From positions 1,062,001 to 1,126,000 of the forward strand of contig NC_135554.1 of NCBI RefSeq assembly GCF_964340395.1: a DNA stretch of 64,000 nucleotides, given 5' to 3'. Position numbers and translations under genes: made by a program. This stretch comes from Glandiceps talaboti (taxonomy: Eukaryota; Hemichordata; Enteropneusta; Spengelidae). Positions 45,441-57,489 of the stretch are shown piece by piece (the first letter of the stretch is position 1; the number at the start of each line of letters is the position of its first letter). The notes below the pieces were generated by a model. The model ran no database searches. It had not been told where the DNA came from and saw only the letters and a program-made list of their open reading frames with translations.

Positions 45441-47186
45441 CATCACAGTCGACTGTTGCTAAATAAGACAAAGACAAACCAACGCAATCTCTTGAATGGG
45501 GAACAGACATCAGAACCAAAGACAGCTGTCGTACAGTGACAGCTATCAAAATAAGAATACAAACACTGCAAATGTATTGGTTCAATTAAAATGAAATTTA
45601 TTTGTAATCTGTAGTATATTTGGCAGTAAGACATATTTATATAGGATTACATTGTATTTGTCAGTAAGACATATTTATATAGGATTACATTGTATTTGTC
45701 CTTTCAACACTTTATACAATATAATTATGTAGATAAAATCTGTCTAAAAGCTGTCTAAAATATATATATACCACATTTTTCAAAAACCAAATTTTGTACC
45801 ACTTGTAATCAATCTCAGAACACAAAGTATAGACAAAGTAAAACTTTCAATATTACCCTATTGTGATGATAGAGGGCGCTGTGTATTTGGGTACTGTACT
45901 CATCACCATTCAACTTAGTTTATCGATGTTTCAATGATTGTTACTCCATGTACATTTACTATGTGGTTCTGTCACCCTTTAATCAAGCCTTTAGATTTCA
46001 ATGGTAAACTTGAATATTAATACAATGCATCACTAAATCAGCATATTCCTGTACAAAGTCATAACATTCATGTCAAAGGTTATGAAAATATTAACCCAAA
46101 CTTGGTATAATAAAGTAAAGAATTTTGCATAAGACAAGTAACCTGTATGCATAAATTGTTTAATAATCAATTCAAGATAAGTCCATACTCTCTACTATGT
46201 ATAAACATGTTTGAATGCCTCCATCAACTACGACTTGGTGCGACATTAATATAGCCAACTTCTAATATGCACTCCTTATTGTTGGTACCAATGCAAACCT
46301 GTTAACAGCTAGTTTTCAGAGATACATTTACACACTGATACATATATACATCTAACTTTACCTCACAACTATGTAATACTCATACCTGTCTAAATTGATA
46401 ATTTGTACAAAACTTAATACTTTGGTTAATTCACAGCTTGCTCTATAAACAAGATATATTTGAAAAAATGACAAATGTATGTATTTACATGAACAAGATA
46501 CTTTTAACTCATCCAGTCACAACTTAGTCTGAAAGAATTCAGTAAAAGACAATCACATCACATCACATCACATCACATCACATCACATTCTTTCTATTCT
46601 TGATTTTTAATATTATTGAGAGTCACAACTGTGATCATTCACATCTATTAGAATATATTTTAAGACAGTGCACTTTTATTATAAATATGGCAAGTGATCA
46701 AATTGTGACACTGGGACATGCAAAGAGTATAATGTCTATGATCTTTGAACAAAGAAAGAGTATGTCTATGATCTTTGAACAAAGCTTGAATGAGACTGCA
46801 GTGCATGTTAGAGATATAAGTTGCATATGTCTTGAACAGTTGGTACAAAATGCAGGTCAGGTCAGGTATTGACAATGTTATTTTTGGAATTGACATTTTG
46901 ATCAAAATATGTGAAATCCATCATTACGTTTGTTGTAGATTTTCGATTAGTTGTTGATTTCATATTCCTTCTTGTACGTACTGGGTGCGTTCAAGAGCAA
47001 ACAAGCGTCTATCGATCGAGACAGCTCCACTGTTTATTTTACTGAGAGATTGTGTGATGGCATTAGATCAGCGTATCCATTCATGAATGGCCAGGGTGCA
47101 CACCACATCTACAGGCACTTTTAACATGTTGCAGGTGAAAACCAAAAGAGATAGCAGACTTATATATAACGGTATACATATTAGTT
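45441..47186. other. Intergenic sequence
   Basis: A 38-bp direct repeat GTCAGTAAGACATATTTATA etc. lies at 45610-45700. A (CATCA)n run lies at 46553-46588. An open plus-strand stretch at 46600-46872 has the duplicated phrase MSMIFEQ but no other gene support. Confidence 0.45.
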
Positions 47187-47900
47187 ACATCATAGACCCC
47201 ATAGACACAGCCTAACACTCCCTATACACCACGTACCCCATAGACACAGCCTAACACTATATACACCACTACCCCATAGACACAGCCTAGTACTCTATAT
47301 ATGCCACTACCCCATAGACACAGCCTAACACTATATATGCCACTACCCCATAGACACAGCCTAACACTATATATGCCACTACCCCATAGACACAGCCTAA
47401 CACTATATATGCCACTACCCCATAGACACAGCCTAACACTATATATGCCACTACCCCATAGACACAGCCTAACACTATATATGCCACTACCCCATAGATA
47501 CAGCCTAACACTATATATGCCACTACCCCATAGACACAGCCTAACACTATATATGCCACTACCCCATAGACACAGCCTAACACTATATATGCCACTACCC
47601 CATAGACACAGCCTAACACTATATATGCCACTACCCCATAGACACAGCCTAACACTATATACACCACTACCCCATAGACACAGCCTAGTACTCTATATAT
47701 GCCACTACCCCATAGATACAGCCTAACACTATATATGCCACTACCCCATAGACACAGCCTAACACTATATATGCCACTACCCCATAGACACAGCCTAGTA
47801 CTCTATATGCCACTACCCCATAGACACAGCCTAACACTATATATGCCACTACCCCATAGACACAGCCTAACACTATATATGCCACTACCCCATAGACATT
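47187..47900. repeat. 36-bp minisatellite array
   Basis: About 19 units of a 36-bp repeat containing CCACTACCCCATAGACACAG and CCTAACACTATATATG. Unit length is a multiple of three, so one frame on each strand is open (MPLPHRHSLTLY; VLGCVYGVVAYI). Near-identical units show recent amplification. Confidence 0.97.
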
Positions 47901-48489
47901 AAATGAAAAATAAAGTCAGACTTAATCTAGCTTTAGTAAATATGAGCTGGACTGATAATACAGTAACTCAGTAACATTAAGGGTTTGAACTCTTCTACTT
48001 CACTTGACATGTGTTGAGCCATTTTGGCGGTTTTCTGTAAGGGATTGTGGGAAATCCTGTGGTGATGACATCACATATATCCCACAATTCCTTTGACTAA
48101 ACAATTGCAAAGAGTGATAAAGACAAAAGGGTTGGAGTTTTGAAGACACAAAGGTCTTGCCATGGTTTCATTTACAGGAAAGGTTGGTGACCTCTACACA
48201 TTAACTGTTACACATTAGCTGTGAAAATAAATGTAGTTTGCAAGGCTTGTTTGATAGGTCAATTGTACATCATTCTGAGATGGAGTCATCTATTTGAAAC
48301 CAAATACTTTCAACTTAAATTATTTTCAAAAAGTATAAAGTGTGGCAAGGGATAGTGTTTTGGTAGTTACCTTAAATTAATGTTGATTATAAACAAGTGT
48401 AAAGATTGATTATGTATATATTGTACAACTACAAGTGTCAGCTAGTCTACATCATTTGGAACAATGAGCTATGGCCAGTACTTGACTAT
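47901..48489. other. Unique sequence with one lone 45-bp unit
   Basis: No gene. At 48423-48467 there is a single diverged copy of the 45-bp unit (TACAACTACAAGTGTCAGCT) that forms the array starting at 49270. Confidence 0.6.
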
Positions 48490-49180
48490 TTTACATTTAA
48501 TACATTTTTACATTCTAAGGCTGCATGAAATACATTTATTACATTTAATACACGGGAGATGGTTTAGGTACATTTAATACATTCTAGAGTTGCACGAAAT
48601 ACATTGTATTTCTCGGCGATGGTCCGGTAGCTTGCATTTAATACATTTAATACATTCTAGAGTTCCACGAAATATATTCTCGTATCGAGAGACGGTACGG
48701 GACCTTGCATTTAATGCATTTAATACATTCCAGAGGTGCACGAAATACATTCTATTAGTTGGCAATGGTCCGGGTCACTTGCATTTAATACACTTAATAC
48801 ATTTAATGCATTTAATACATTCTAGAGTTACACGAAATACATTCTATTTCTCGACGATGGTCCGTGTAGCTTGCATTTAATACATTTAATACATTTAATG
48901 CATTTAATACATTCTAGAGTTACACGAAATACATTCTATTTCTCGGTGATGGTCTGGGAAGCTTGCATTTAATACATTTAATACATTTAATGCATTTAAT
49001 ACATTCCAAAGTTGCACGAAATACATTTTATTTGTCGGCGATGGTCTGGGTAGCTTGCATTAAATACATTTCATGCATGTAATGCATTTAATACATTTAA
49101 TGCATTTAATACATTCTAGGGTTGCATGAAATACATTCTTTTTCTCGGTGATGGTCCGGGTAGCTTGCATTTAATGATTT
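48490..49180. repeat. 70-105-bp tandem repeat with 10-bp subrepeats
   Basis: Eight units contain ACGAAATACATTCTATTTCT, CGGCGATGGTCCGGGTAGC and a variable number of TACATTTAA 10-mers. Unit length varies through the number of 10-mers. Non-coding. Confidence 0.9.
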
Positions 49181-49207
49181 CTAACTTCTCTTTAAAAAAT
49201 GTAAAAC

Positions 49208-51049
49208 GTGCATGATTTAAATGTAAAAAATGTATTTCGTGCAAAATATCTAACTTCTGGCCATGGATGGGAACAATGGGTACAACTACAAGTGATAGCT
49301 AGTCTACATCATTTGGAACAATGGGTACAACTACAAGCGACAGCTAGTCTACATCATTTGGAACAATGGGTACAACTACAAGCGACAGCTAGTCTACATC
49401 ATTTGGAACAATGGGTACAACTACAAGCGACAGCTAGTCTACATCATTTGGAACAATGGGTACAACTACAAGTGATAGCTAGTCTACATCATTTGGAACA
49501 ATGGGTACAACTACAAGCGACAGCTAGTCTACATCATTTGGAACAATGGGTACAACTACAAGTGATAGCTAGTCTACATCATTTGGAACAATGGGTACAA
49601 CTACAAGTGATAGCTAGTCTACATCATTTGGAACAATGGGTACAACTACAAGCGACAGCTAGTCTACATCATTTGGAACAATGGGTACAACTACAAGTGA
49701 TAGCTAGTCTACAGTATTTGGAACAATGGGTACAACTACAAGTGATAGCTAGTCTACATCATTTGGAACAATGGGTACAACTACAAGCGACAGCTAGTCT
49801 ACATCATTTGGAACAATGGGTACAACTACAAGTGATAGCTAGTCTACATCATTTGGAACAATGGGTACAACTACAAGTGATAGCTAGTCTACATCATTTG
49901 GAACAATGGGTACAACTACAAGTGATAGCTAGTCTACATCATTTGGAACAATGGGTACAACTACAAGCGACAGCTAGTCTACATCATTTGGAACAATGGG
50001 TACAACTACAAGTGATAGCTAGTCTACATCATTTGGAACAATGGGTACAACTACAAGCGACAGCTAGTCTACATCATTTGGAACAATGGGTACAACTACA
50101 AGCGACAGCTAGTCTACATCATTTGGAACAATGGGTACAATTACAAGTGATAGCTAGTCTACATCATTTGGAACAATGGGTACAACTACAAGCGACAGCT
50201 AGTCTACATCATTTGGAACAATGGGTACAACTACAAGTGATAGCTAGTCTACATCATTTGGAACAATGGGTACAACTACAAGCGACAGCTAGTCTACATC
50301 ATTTGGAACAATGGGTACAACTACAAGCGACAGCTAGTCTACATCATTTGGAACAATGGGTACAACTACAAGTGATAGCTAGTCTACATCATTTGGAACA
50401 ATGGGTACAACTACAAGTGATAGCTAGTCTACATCATTTGGAACAATGGGTACAACTACAAGCGACAGCTAGTCTACATCATTTGGAACAATGGGTACAA
50501 CTACAAGCGACAGCTAGTCTACATCATTTGGAACAATGGGTACAACTACAAGCGACAGCTAGTCTACATCATTTGGAACAATGGGTACAACTACAAGCGA
50601 CAGCTAGTCTACATCATTTGGAACAATGGGTACAACTACAAGTGATAGCTAGTCTACATCATTTGGAACAATGGGTACAACTACAAGTGATAGCTAGTCT
50701 ACATCATTTGGAACAATGGGTACAACTACAAGCGACAGCTAGTCTACATCATTTGGAACAATGGGTACAATTACAAGCGACAGCTAGTCTACATCATTTG
50801 GAACAATGGGTACAACTACAAGCGACAGCTAGTCTACATCATTTGGAACAATGGGTACAACTACAAGTGATAGCTAGTCTACATCATTTGGAACAATGGG
50901 TACAACTACAAGTGATAGCTAGTCTACATCATTTGGAACAATGGGTACAACTACAAGCGACAGCTAGTCTACATCATTTGGAACAATGGGTACAACTACA
51001 AGCGACAGCTAGTCTACATCATTTGGAACAATGGGTACAGTATTTATAA
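49208..51049 (+). repeat. 45-bp minisatellite forming a 613-codon open frame
   Basis: From 49270 to 51039 about 39 units of 45 bp repeat with almost no change. Each encodes EQWVQLQ-VI-ASLHHL or EQWVQLQ-AT-ASLHHL, which differ at two adjacent codons (AGTGATAGC versus AGCGACAGC). The frame stays open because 45 is divisible by three and the unit has no stop. There is no signal peptide, splice site or unique domain. An ATG occurs inside each unit (AATGGG) in another frame. I treat it as a repeat, not a gene. The order of the V and A types is patterned (see findings). Confidence 0.93.
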
Positions 51050-51437
51050 ATGAGTGCAACATATGTTGACAAGTTTGAAATATTGCTTTCATATTGTAAT
51101 AAAGACAAAATCAGCATGGAATCTGATCAAGTCTTACCTATTGAGATTATGTAGTAGGGTTTTTAGCCATCTGGTGTTTTCAGATGGACATTAACTTATA
51201 CATTATTGAATGATTAAATAAAGATTTCATTGCCATAGAAACAGATGACTGACTATATTCTCTTCAGCAGAATAACATGGTCTGTCAAATACAGCATTAA
51301 ATATTCAATCAAAATTGAAATATACAGATCACATGATAAAAACAAGGCATGTCATAAGACTAATATATAATATATGACAATGATCTGCAGCAGACAGCAA
51401 TGATAAGTTCAAAGGTCAATATTGTATGATGACATAT
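51050..51437 (-). other. 3' flank of the PDZ gene
   Basis: AT-rich sequence, presumably 3' UTR and downstream region of the exon ending at 51438. I did not find a clear AATAAA on the minus strand. Confidence 0.4.
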
Positions 51438-51708
51438 CTATGTTAAAATGGTGAGTACTACTTTTCCTTTACATCTCTTCAGTAAAGACACTGCATGGTC
51501 ATGTGTAGCATCCTCTAAAGTCTCTCCATTTACAGCTAAGATTTGGTCCCCACGTTTCAGTTGTCCACTCTCTGAAGCAGCACCTTTGGTAAAGACAGTT
51601 TTGACATATATTGGTAGATCTCCATGAGGACTACCATAGCCACCAACAATACTAAACCCAAGACCGTCTGGTCCCCGAACTAACTCAACTGTTTTTATAT
51701 TCATGTCC
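51438..51708 (-). CDS. Terminal exon with PDZ domain, MPDZ/PATJ-like scaffold
   Basis: On the minus strand a pyrimidine-rich tract and acceptor TTTCAACAG (AG at 51710-51709) open an exon in phase 2 that runs to TAG at 51438-51440. It encodes one complete PDZ domain: the carboxylate-binding loop GLGF in VRGPDGLGFSIVGGYGS, the strand LPIYVKTVF, the turn KRGDQILAVNGETL, and helix HDHAVSLLKR with His at its start, ending VVLTILT. This is the form of the last PDZ domain of MPDZ (MUPP1) and PATJ, multi-PDZ scaffolds of tight junctions and the Crumbs polarity complex. The stop directly after the domain fits the C terminus of those proteins. Remaining exons should lie to the right, beyond or among the repeats. 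Confidence 0.88.
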
Positions 51709-52310
51709 CTGTTGAAACAATAAAAATGGAATATGAAAAAAACAATAACTTTGAAAAAGTACAACTATTGGGAAACCTGTTTATTGCCTTATAAAATTAT
51801 ATCTAGCACCAGTATGACCGGCTGTAAACTGAATGCCTTCCGTAAGGTCAAAACTTTAGATTTTTGTTCCAACACACATTGTCACAAATTAGTGTCAGAA
51901 TGCAAAACTATAGCTATCATGACTATAGCTATGATAATGTTACCAAACTACACGACATTTAAAGCTGAATTGCATAAATATAAAAATCATGCAATTATGC
52001 AAATCATTGCGATCATAAGATGATGAGATATAAGTTTTAAACCAAAATTCAAAATGCATATCCCCAATGGGATCATTATGTTGGGAATACACCTCCCCTG
52101 ATGCAACCCCATTAAATGTCGGCGCAATCTGCTCAGTGGTTTTTGAATTATAGATTTTTGACAAAAAGACACATTTTTAGCCCTAATTTGCATATTATTG
52201 ATTGGATCATTATATCTTCAACAATTCTTAATCTAAACGCCATGAAGAAGGTTCCACCCACATTTCAGTTCAATCTGCTCCATATTTTTAGAATTAAAAA
52301 GGCACATTTT
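51709..52310. other. Intron sequence with dispersed repeat ends
   Basis: It includes CTGTAAACTGAATGCCTTCCGTAAGG (51824-51848, end of the TCTG repeat family, inverted) and a copy of the 165-bp family (52140-52220). Confidence 0.5.
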
Positions 52311-52369
52311 TACCTCTCGTAAGGAGAGGTATTGAAATGGCGATATCTGTCTGTGTGCCTGTCTGTCCA

Positions 52370-52402
<33 letters not shown>

Positions 52403-52885
52403 TCATTTTCTTATCACTACTTAAAAACGGCTGGCTCAATTATAATGAAATTCACTTCACATCTTCCATATGCAAGAACTGATTAGATTTTGGTAAACAT
52501 CCAATGAATATTAATAAGTTATTTGCATAATTAATGGTTTTGAGTAATTATGCTATATCTTTGGAACACAAAGAATTTGTTTCACATGTTAACCATAACA
52601 AGCACATATGTCCTATAAAGGTTGTTGATTTAGCATAAAGCTTTTGTATCAATAATTTGCATAATTAATGACTTTTGGTAATTTGGCTATATATAAAAAA
52701 TGCATACTTCAATTTCAATATACATGTAATTAAGTGCATACGTTAACCATAACTAAGCATATATGTCCTATAATGTTTGCTGATGTAGATTACAGTTTAA
52801 ATGAATAATTTGCATAGTTTAGAAATATGCATTCTAACAATGTGTGTAGGCCCTTACAGGAGGCATTCAGTTTAAATCTGGTTAC
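52311..52885 (+). repeat. Dispersed repeat, GT/TCTG microsatellite type, copy 3
   Basis: It begins with hairpin ACCTCTCGTAAGGAGAGGT, then (TG)n, ACGGCTGGCTCAATT, TTAATGGTTTTGAGTAATTA and ends CAGGAGGCATTCAGTTTAAA. This is the most complete of the copies. Internal TTTGCATAATTAATG segments repeat. Confidence 0.75.
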
Positions 52886-53204
52886 ACCTAATTTGCATAT
52901 GGCATCATCATGTTGTGACCAATTCTCAACCTAAACACCCCAAACAATGTTCCCACCACATTTCAGACTGATCTGACCAGTAGTTTTTTGAGTTTAAGTT
53001 TTTTGACCAAAAATAATAGTTTTTTAACCAAAATCACAGGTACCTTGCCATGCCTATATATTATTAAAGAAGTTCAGTTGTGCTGAAAACTGCATCAAAA
53101 ACTATAGTAAACACATATGCTTTGTTATCATCAATGCATGTACCAAATTTAAGTTTGCATTCTTCAGATATACCCTTATTACCAACAAGTCATTGAGAAT
53201 GACA

Positions 53205-54238
53205 TAGTCCCCGCTATAATTGGGTTTTAAGGAATTATCACTACTCTGATCACGCAACAACATTTGTGAACCTAAAACAAACAGACTTAGATATGTTGTG
53301 GGTGCTTGTTGGACATGGAATATGCCTCCAACAATAAAGGATTGGTTGGGTATGGGGGATCATATCACGATGAAAATGGAGTCTGAGTTATGAGTTGGAC
53401 ATGGAAAATTCACAAACAAAATGGCTGCCAGGCAGCCATATTGGATCGTATCACGACAAAAATGGATATGCACATGTATGTCATAGAACGCTGTCCTAAT
53501 ACCAACTTTGAATGAGATCTGTTTAAGCATGTCTGAGTTATGGCTTTGGACATGGAAAATTCACAAACAAAATGGCTGCCAGGCAGCCATATTGGATCGT
53601 ATCACGACGAAAATGGATATGCACATGTATGTCATAGAACACTGTCCTAATGCCAACTTTGAATGAGATCTGTTCAAGCATGTCTGAGTTATGGCTTTGG
53701 ACATGAAAATTCGCAAACAAAATTAAATGGCTACCAGGCAGACATATTGGATCGTATCACAATGAAAATGGATATGCACATGTTTGTCATAGAACACTGT
53801 CCTAATACCAACTTTGAATGAGATCTGTTCAAGCATGTCTGAGTTATGGCTTTGGACATGAAAATTCATGAACAAAATGGCTGCTAGGCGGCCATATTGG
53901 ATCGTATCATGACAACAATGAATGTGCACATGTATGTCATAGAACACTGTCCTAATGCCAACTTTGAATGAGATCTGTTAAAGCATGTCTGAGTTATGGC
54001 TTTAGACAGGGAAAATTTGCAAACAAAATGGTTGCTAGGCGGCCATATTGGATCGTATCATAAAACAAATTGACGTGCATATGTATGCCATAGCATGTTG
54101 CCCCTGTACCAAGTTTGAAAAAAATCGGTCCAGGCATCTCCAAGAAACGGCTGCGGACGGACAGACGGACGGACGGACGCACGGACAGACGGAACCCAAT
54201 CCATAAGTCCCCGTTCCGGACTTCGTCCGCGGGGACTA
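53205..54238 (+). mobile_element. Inverted-repeat element with internal about 175-bp array
   Basis: The ends are TAGTCCCCGC (53205-53214) and GCGGGGACTA (54229-54238), exact inverted repeats. Inside are four to five tandem units containing CATGTATGTCATAGAACACTG and AAATGGCTGCCAGGCGGCCA. The right end has a (GGAC)n run and a hairpin GTCCCCGTTCCGGACTTCGT then CCGCGGGGAC. It lacks a transposase. A truncated copy is at 7899-8245. Confidence 0.8.
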
Positions 54239-54364
54239 AAAATATCACCAATGGTGTTGTAGCACAACTGTAGTTTTTAAAAACGTTTATCCATATGCTA
54301 GTCCATGCTAACAATAGGTGTTCATTTGCTGAATGACTATCGAACCATGTTGCTATCTTTGCGA

Positions 54365-54990
54365 TATACGAGATCATTTGGCTGTTGCTATGGGCGTGGT
54401 CATGTTGCTAGATATACTTGCAAACATTTTTGAATGTTTTTGTTCACTTGTGTATGAATTCCTGATATCATCTTAGCAATAAATGTGGTCATTTGGCTGT
54501 TGCTATGGGCGTGGTCTTGTTGCTAGGTACATTTGCATACATTTTAAAATGTTTATTCATTTGTCTATTAATCCTCTTGTTATCTTTGAAATAAACGTGG
54601 TCATTTGGCTGTTGCTATTGTCATGGTCTTGTTGCTAGGTACATTTGCATACATTTTTTTGAATGTTTATTCATTTGTCTTTCAATTCCTGTTACCTTCA
54701 CATTATATGTGATCATTTGAGTATAGCTATGGGCGTGGCCTTGTTGCTAGGAAAATTTAAATATATTTTTTGAATGTTTATTCAATTGTCTATTAATCCC
54801 TGTTATCATGAAATATACAACTGTTTGGCTGTTTCTATGGGCGTGGTCATGGTTGCTAGGGATATTTGCATACATTTTTTGAATGTTTACCCACTTGCCT
54901 ACCAGATGATGTTGTTATTTGACCAAAATATACTGCCATTTGGTTCTTGCTAAGGGCATAGTCATGGTTGCTAGGGCCAATTGTGTCAAA
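54365..54990 (+). repeat. About 115-bp tandem repeat (GTTGCTATGGGCGTGG family)
   Basis: Six units containing CATTTGGCTGTTGCTATGGG, CGTGGTCTTGTTGCTAGG and TTGAATGTTTATTCATTTGT. This is the same family as 5700-6640. Confidence 0.85.
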
Positions 54991-55964
54991 ACATTTTGAA
55001 GAAAATCTGCAGAATAACACATCTATAAACATCTCACCAAATTTCAGTCTCATTGACCGTGTACTTTTTGAGATATAAATTTTTGACCAAAATTCACATT
55101 TGTCCACCTAATTTGCATATTATTGACGAGATCATTATATGCTTAATATTTCTTCATCTATACACCCACAGATGCATCCCCATTAAATTTCAGCCTAATC
55201 TGCTGAGTACTTTTGGAATGATAGGTAGCCCTAATTTGCATATTACTGAGGGAATCATCATGTCATGAACAAATGTTAATTTCCTAAGAATGTTCCCACG
55301 AAATTTCATGCCAATCTGCCCAGTAGTTCTGGAGTTTAAGTTTTTTGACCAAAACTCTCATTTTTTGACCCAAAACCCACATCTCTTATGCAATCATTTT
55401 TATTTGAACAATTTCCCAACTAGAAACCAGAAGTAACATGACCACCAAATATCAAAGCAATCGGTCCAGCAGTTTTTGACTTTAAGTTGTTTACACACAC
55501 ACAGACAGACAGACAGACAGGCAGACACTTTGCTGTGCCTATAGCACTACTGAACCTTATCAGTTTTTGACCCAAATTGAGCTGCTTAATAGACCTACTT
55601 TGCATATCACCCACGGAATCATCATGTTGTGAATATACCTCTATACACATCCCCAGATGCATCCCCATCAATTTCAACCCACTCTGCTCAATAGTTTTGG
55701 AATTCCAGATTTTTGACCAAAAAGTATATTTAGTCCAAATTTGCATTAAGTTAGACTTTGAAAATGTTCCAACCAAATTTCAGACCGATCTGCTAAGTAG
55801 TTTTTGGGTTTATAATATGTTGGTTTTTTGCTAAAAACCAAAAATGAGATTTTTTGACCCAAATCATACATCTGTGATGCAATCATTTTGAACAATTGCC
55901 AACCACAAGTAATCTCCCCACCAAATACCAAAACAATTGGTTAGGGGGTTGGAGTTTAAGTTGT

Positions 55965-56015
<51 letters not shown>

Positions 56016-56235
56016 ATACCTATAGTACTACTGAACCTCTTGATTGGTGGCTGTGTATTACAGTTTTTGAATTCTACAGTAAATACCAAGTTTTGAAATA
56101 TGGATGTCATTCAGTCATATTTGCATGTGTTGCAAAACAAAGTGCTGTGCATATGTCTTATGATATGTTCCTTCGTACCAGGCATATAACATATCAAAGT
56201 AACGACATATTGTGGACGGACAGATGGATGATGAG

Positions 56236-56287
<52 letters not shown>

Positions 56288-56546
56288 TGAATGTACAGAT
56301 GGATAGAGCCCATTGTAGTAGTCCCCCAATGGGAGACAAATATTATAATGGTTCAGTAATATCATGTCACATATTGAAATAAACAAAGTACAATGTATAT
56401 ATAAAGATCTATATAAAAGACATGCATTTTACTAGTTACACAATGCACTGTACAAGATTACAGTAATGTTAACTGAACTTGCCCTTGGAAGAGGGACTGC
56501 ATACTTATTGGTTGCACTGTAAAACATACTGTTATAGCATGTGTAA
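54991..56546. repeat. Diverged dispersed repeats and microsatellites in presumed intron
   Basis: Copies of a unit with TTTTTGACCAAAA, CTAATTTGCATAT and CAAATTTCAGACCGATCTGC occur several times (55020-55930). Microsatellites: (CAGA)n 55498-55525, (CA)n 55968-56012, (GACA)n 56236-56287. No exon is seen. Confidence 0.6.
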
Positions 56547-57480
56547 TTGAAAGAGAGAGTACTGGTAGGGTTACATTGTACAAGTATTGTTATTGTCTGT
56601 GTAAGGGTTACTGTACTGGTAGGGTTGCATTGTACAATTATTGTTATTGTACTGGTGGATTGCATTGTATTGTATTGTATTGTATTGTATTGTTACTGTC
56701 TGTGTAAGAGCTACTGTACAGGTAGGGTGCATTGTGCAAGTATTGTATTGTATTGTATTGTATTGTATTGTATTGTATTGTATTGTATTATATTGTATTG
56801 TATTGTATTCTATTGTATTGTATTGTATTGTATTGTATTGTACAAGTATTGTTACTGTCTGTGTAAGAGTTACTGTACTGGTAGGTTGCATTGTACAAGT
56901 ATTGTTATTGTACAGGTCGGTTGCATTGTATTGTATTGTATTGTATTGTATTGTATTGTATTGTATTGTACACAAAATGCTATTGTCTGTAAGAGTTACT
57001 GTACAGGTAGGTTGCATTGTATTGTATTGTACACGTATTGCTATTGTACTGGTGGGTTGCATTGTATTGTATTGTATTGTATTGTATTGTTATTGTCTGT
57101 GTAACAGTTACTGTACAGGTAGGTTGCATTGTACAAGTATTGTTACTGTAAAAGTAGGTTGTATTGTATTGTATTGTATTGTATTGTATTGTATTGTATT
57201 GTATTGTATTGTATTGTACAAGTATTGTTATTGTCTGTGTAAGAGTTACTGTACTGGTATGTTGCATTGTACAAGTATTATTATTGTCTGCGCAAGGCTT
57301 ACTGTACAGGTAGGTTGCATTGTACAAGTATTGTTACTGTACTAGTAGGTTGTATTGTATAGTATTGTATTGTATTGTATTGTATTGTATTGTATTGCAT
57401 TGTATTGTATTGTACAAGTATTGTTATTGTCTGTGTATTGGTCACTGTACTGGTATGTTGCATTGTACAAGTATTATTAT
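56547..57480. repeat. Compound TATTG / about 65-bp array
   Basis: Runs of the pentamer TATTG alternate with a longer unit containing TGTCTGTGTAAGAGTTACTG and TACAGGTAGGTTGCATTGTA. About 10 alternations occur. Pentamer tracts give open frames in several phases (CIVLY repeats), not genes. Confidence 0.95.
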
Positions 57481-57489
57481 TGTCTGTGT

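Noticed and set aside
46600-46872. Small plus-strand gene with MSMIFEQ repeats
   Set aside because: No start context, splice site or homologous motif; the repeated phrase reflects a local DNA duplication.
47287-47902. Open frames on both strands (MPLPHRHSLTLY; VLGCVYGVVAYI)
   Set aside because: By-product of a 36-bp tandem repeat.
49208-51049. A 613-codon protein of EQWVQLQ repeats
   Set aside because: It is the translation of a 45-bp minisatellite with no stop in one frame. There is no unique domain, signal or splice context.
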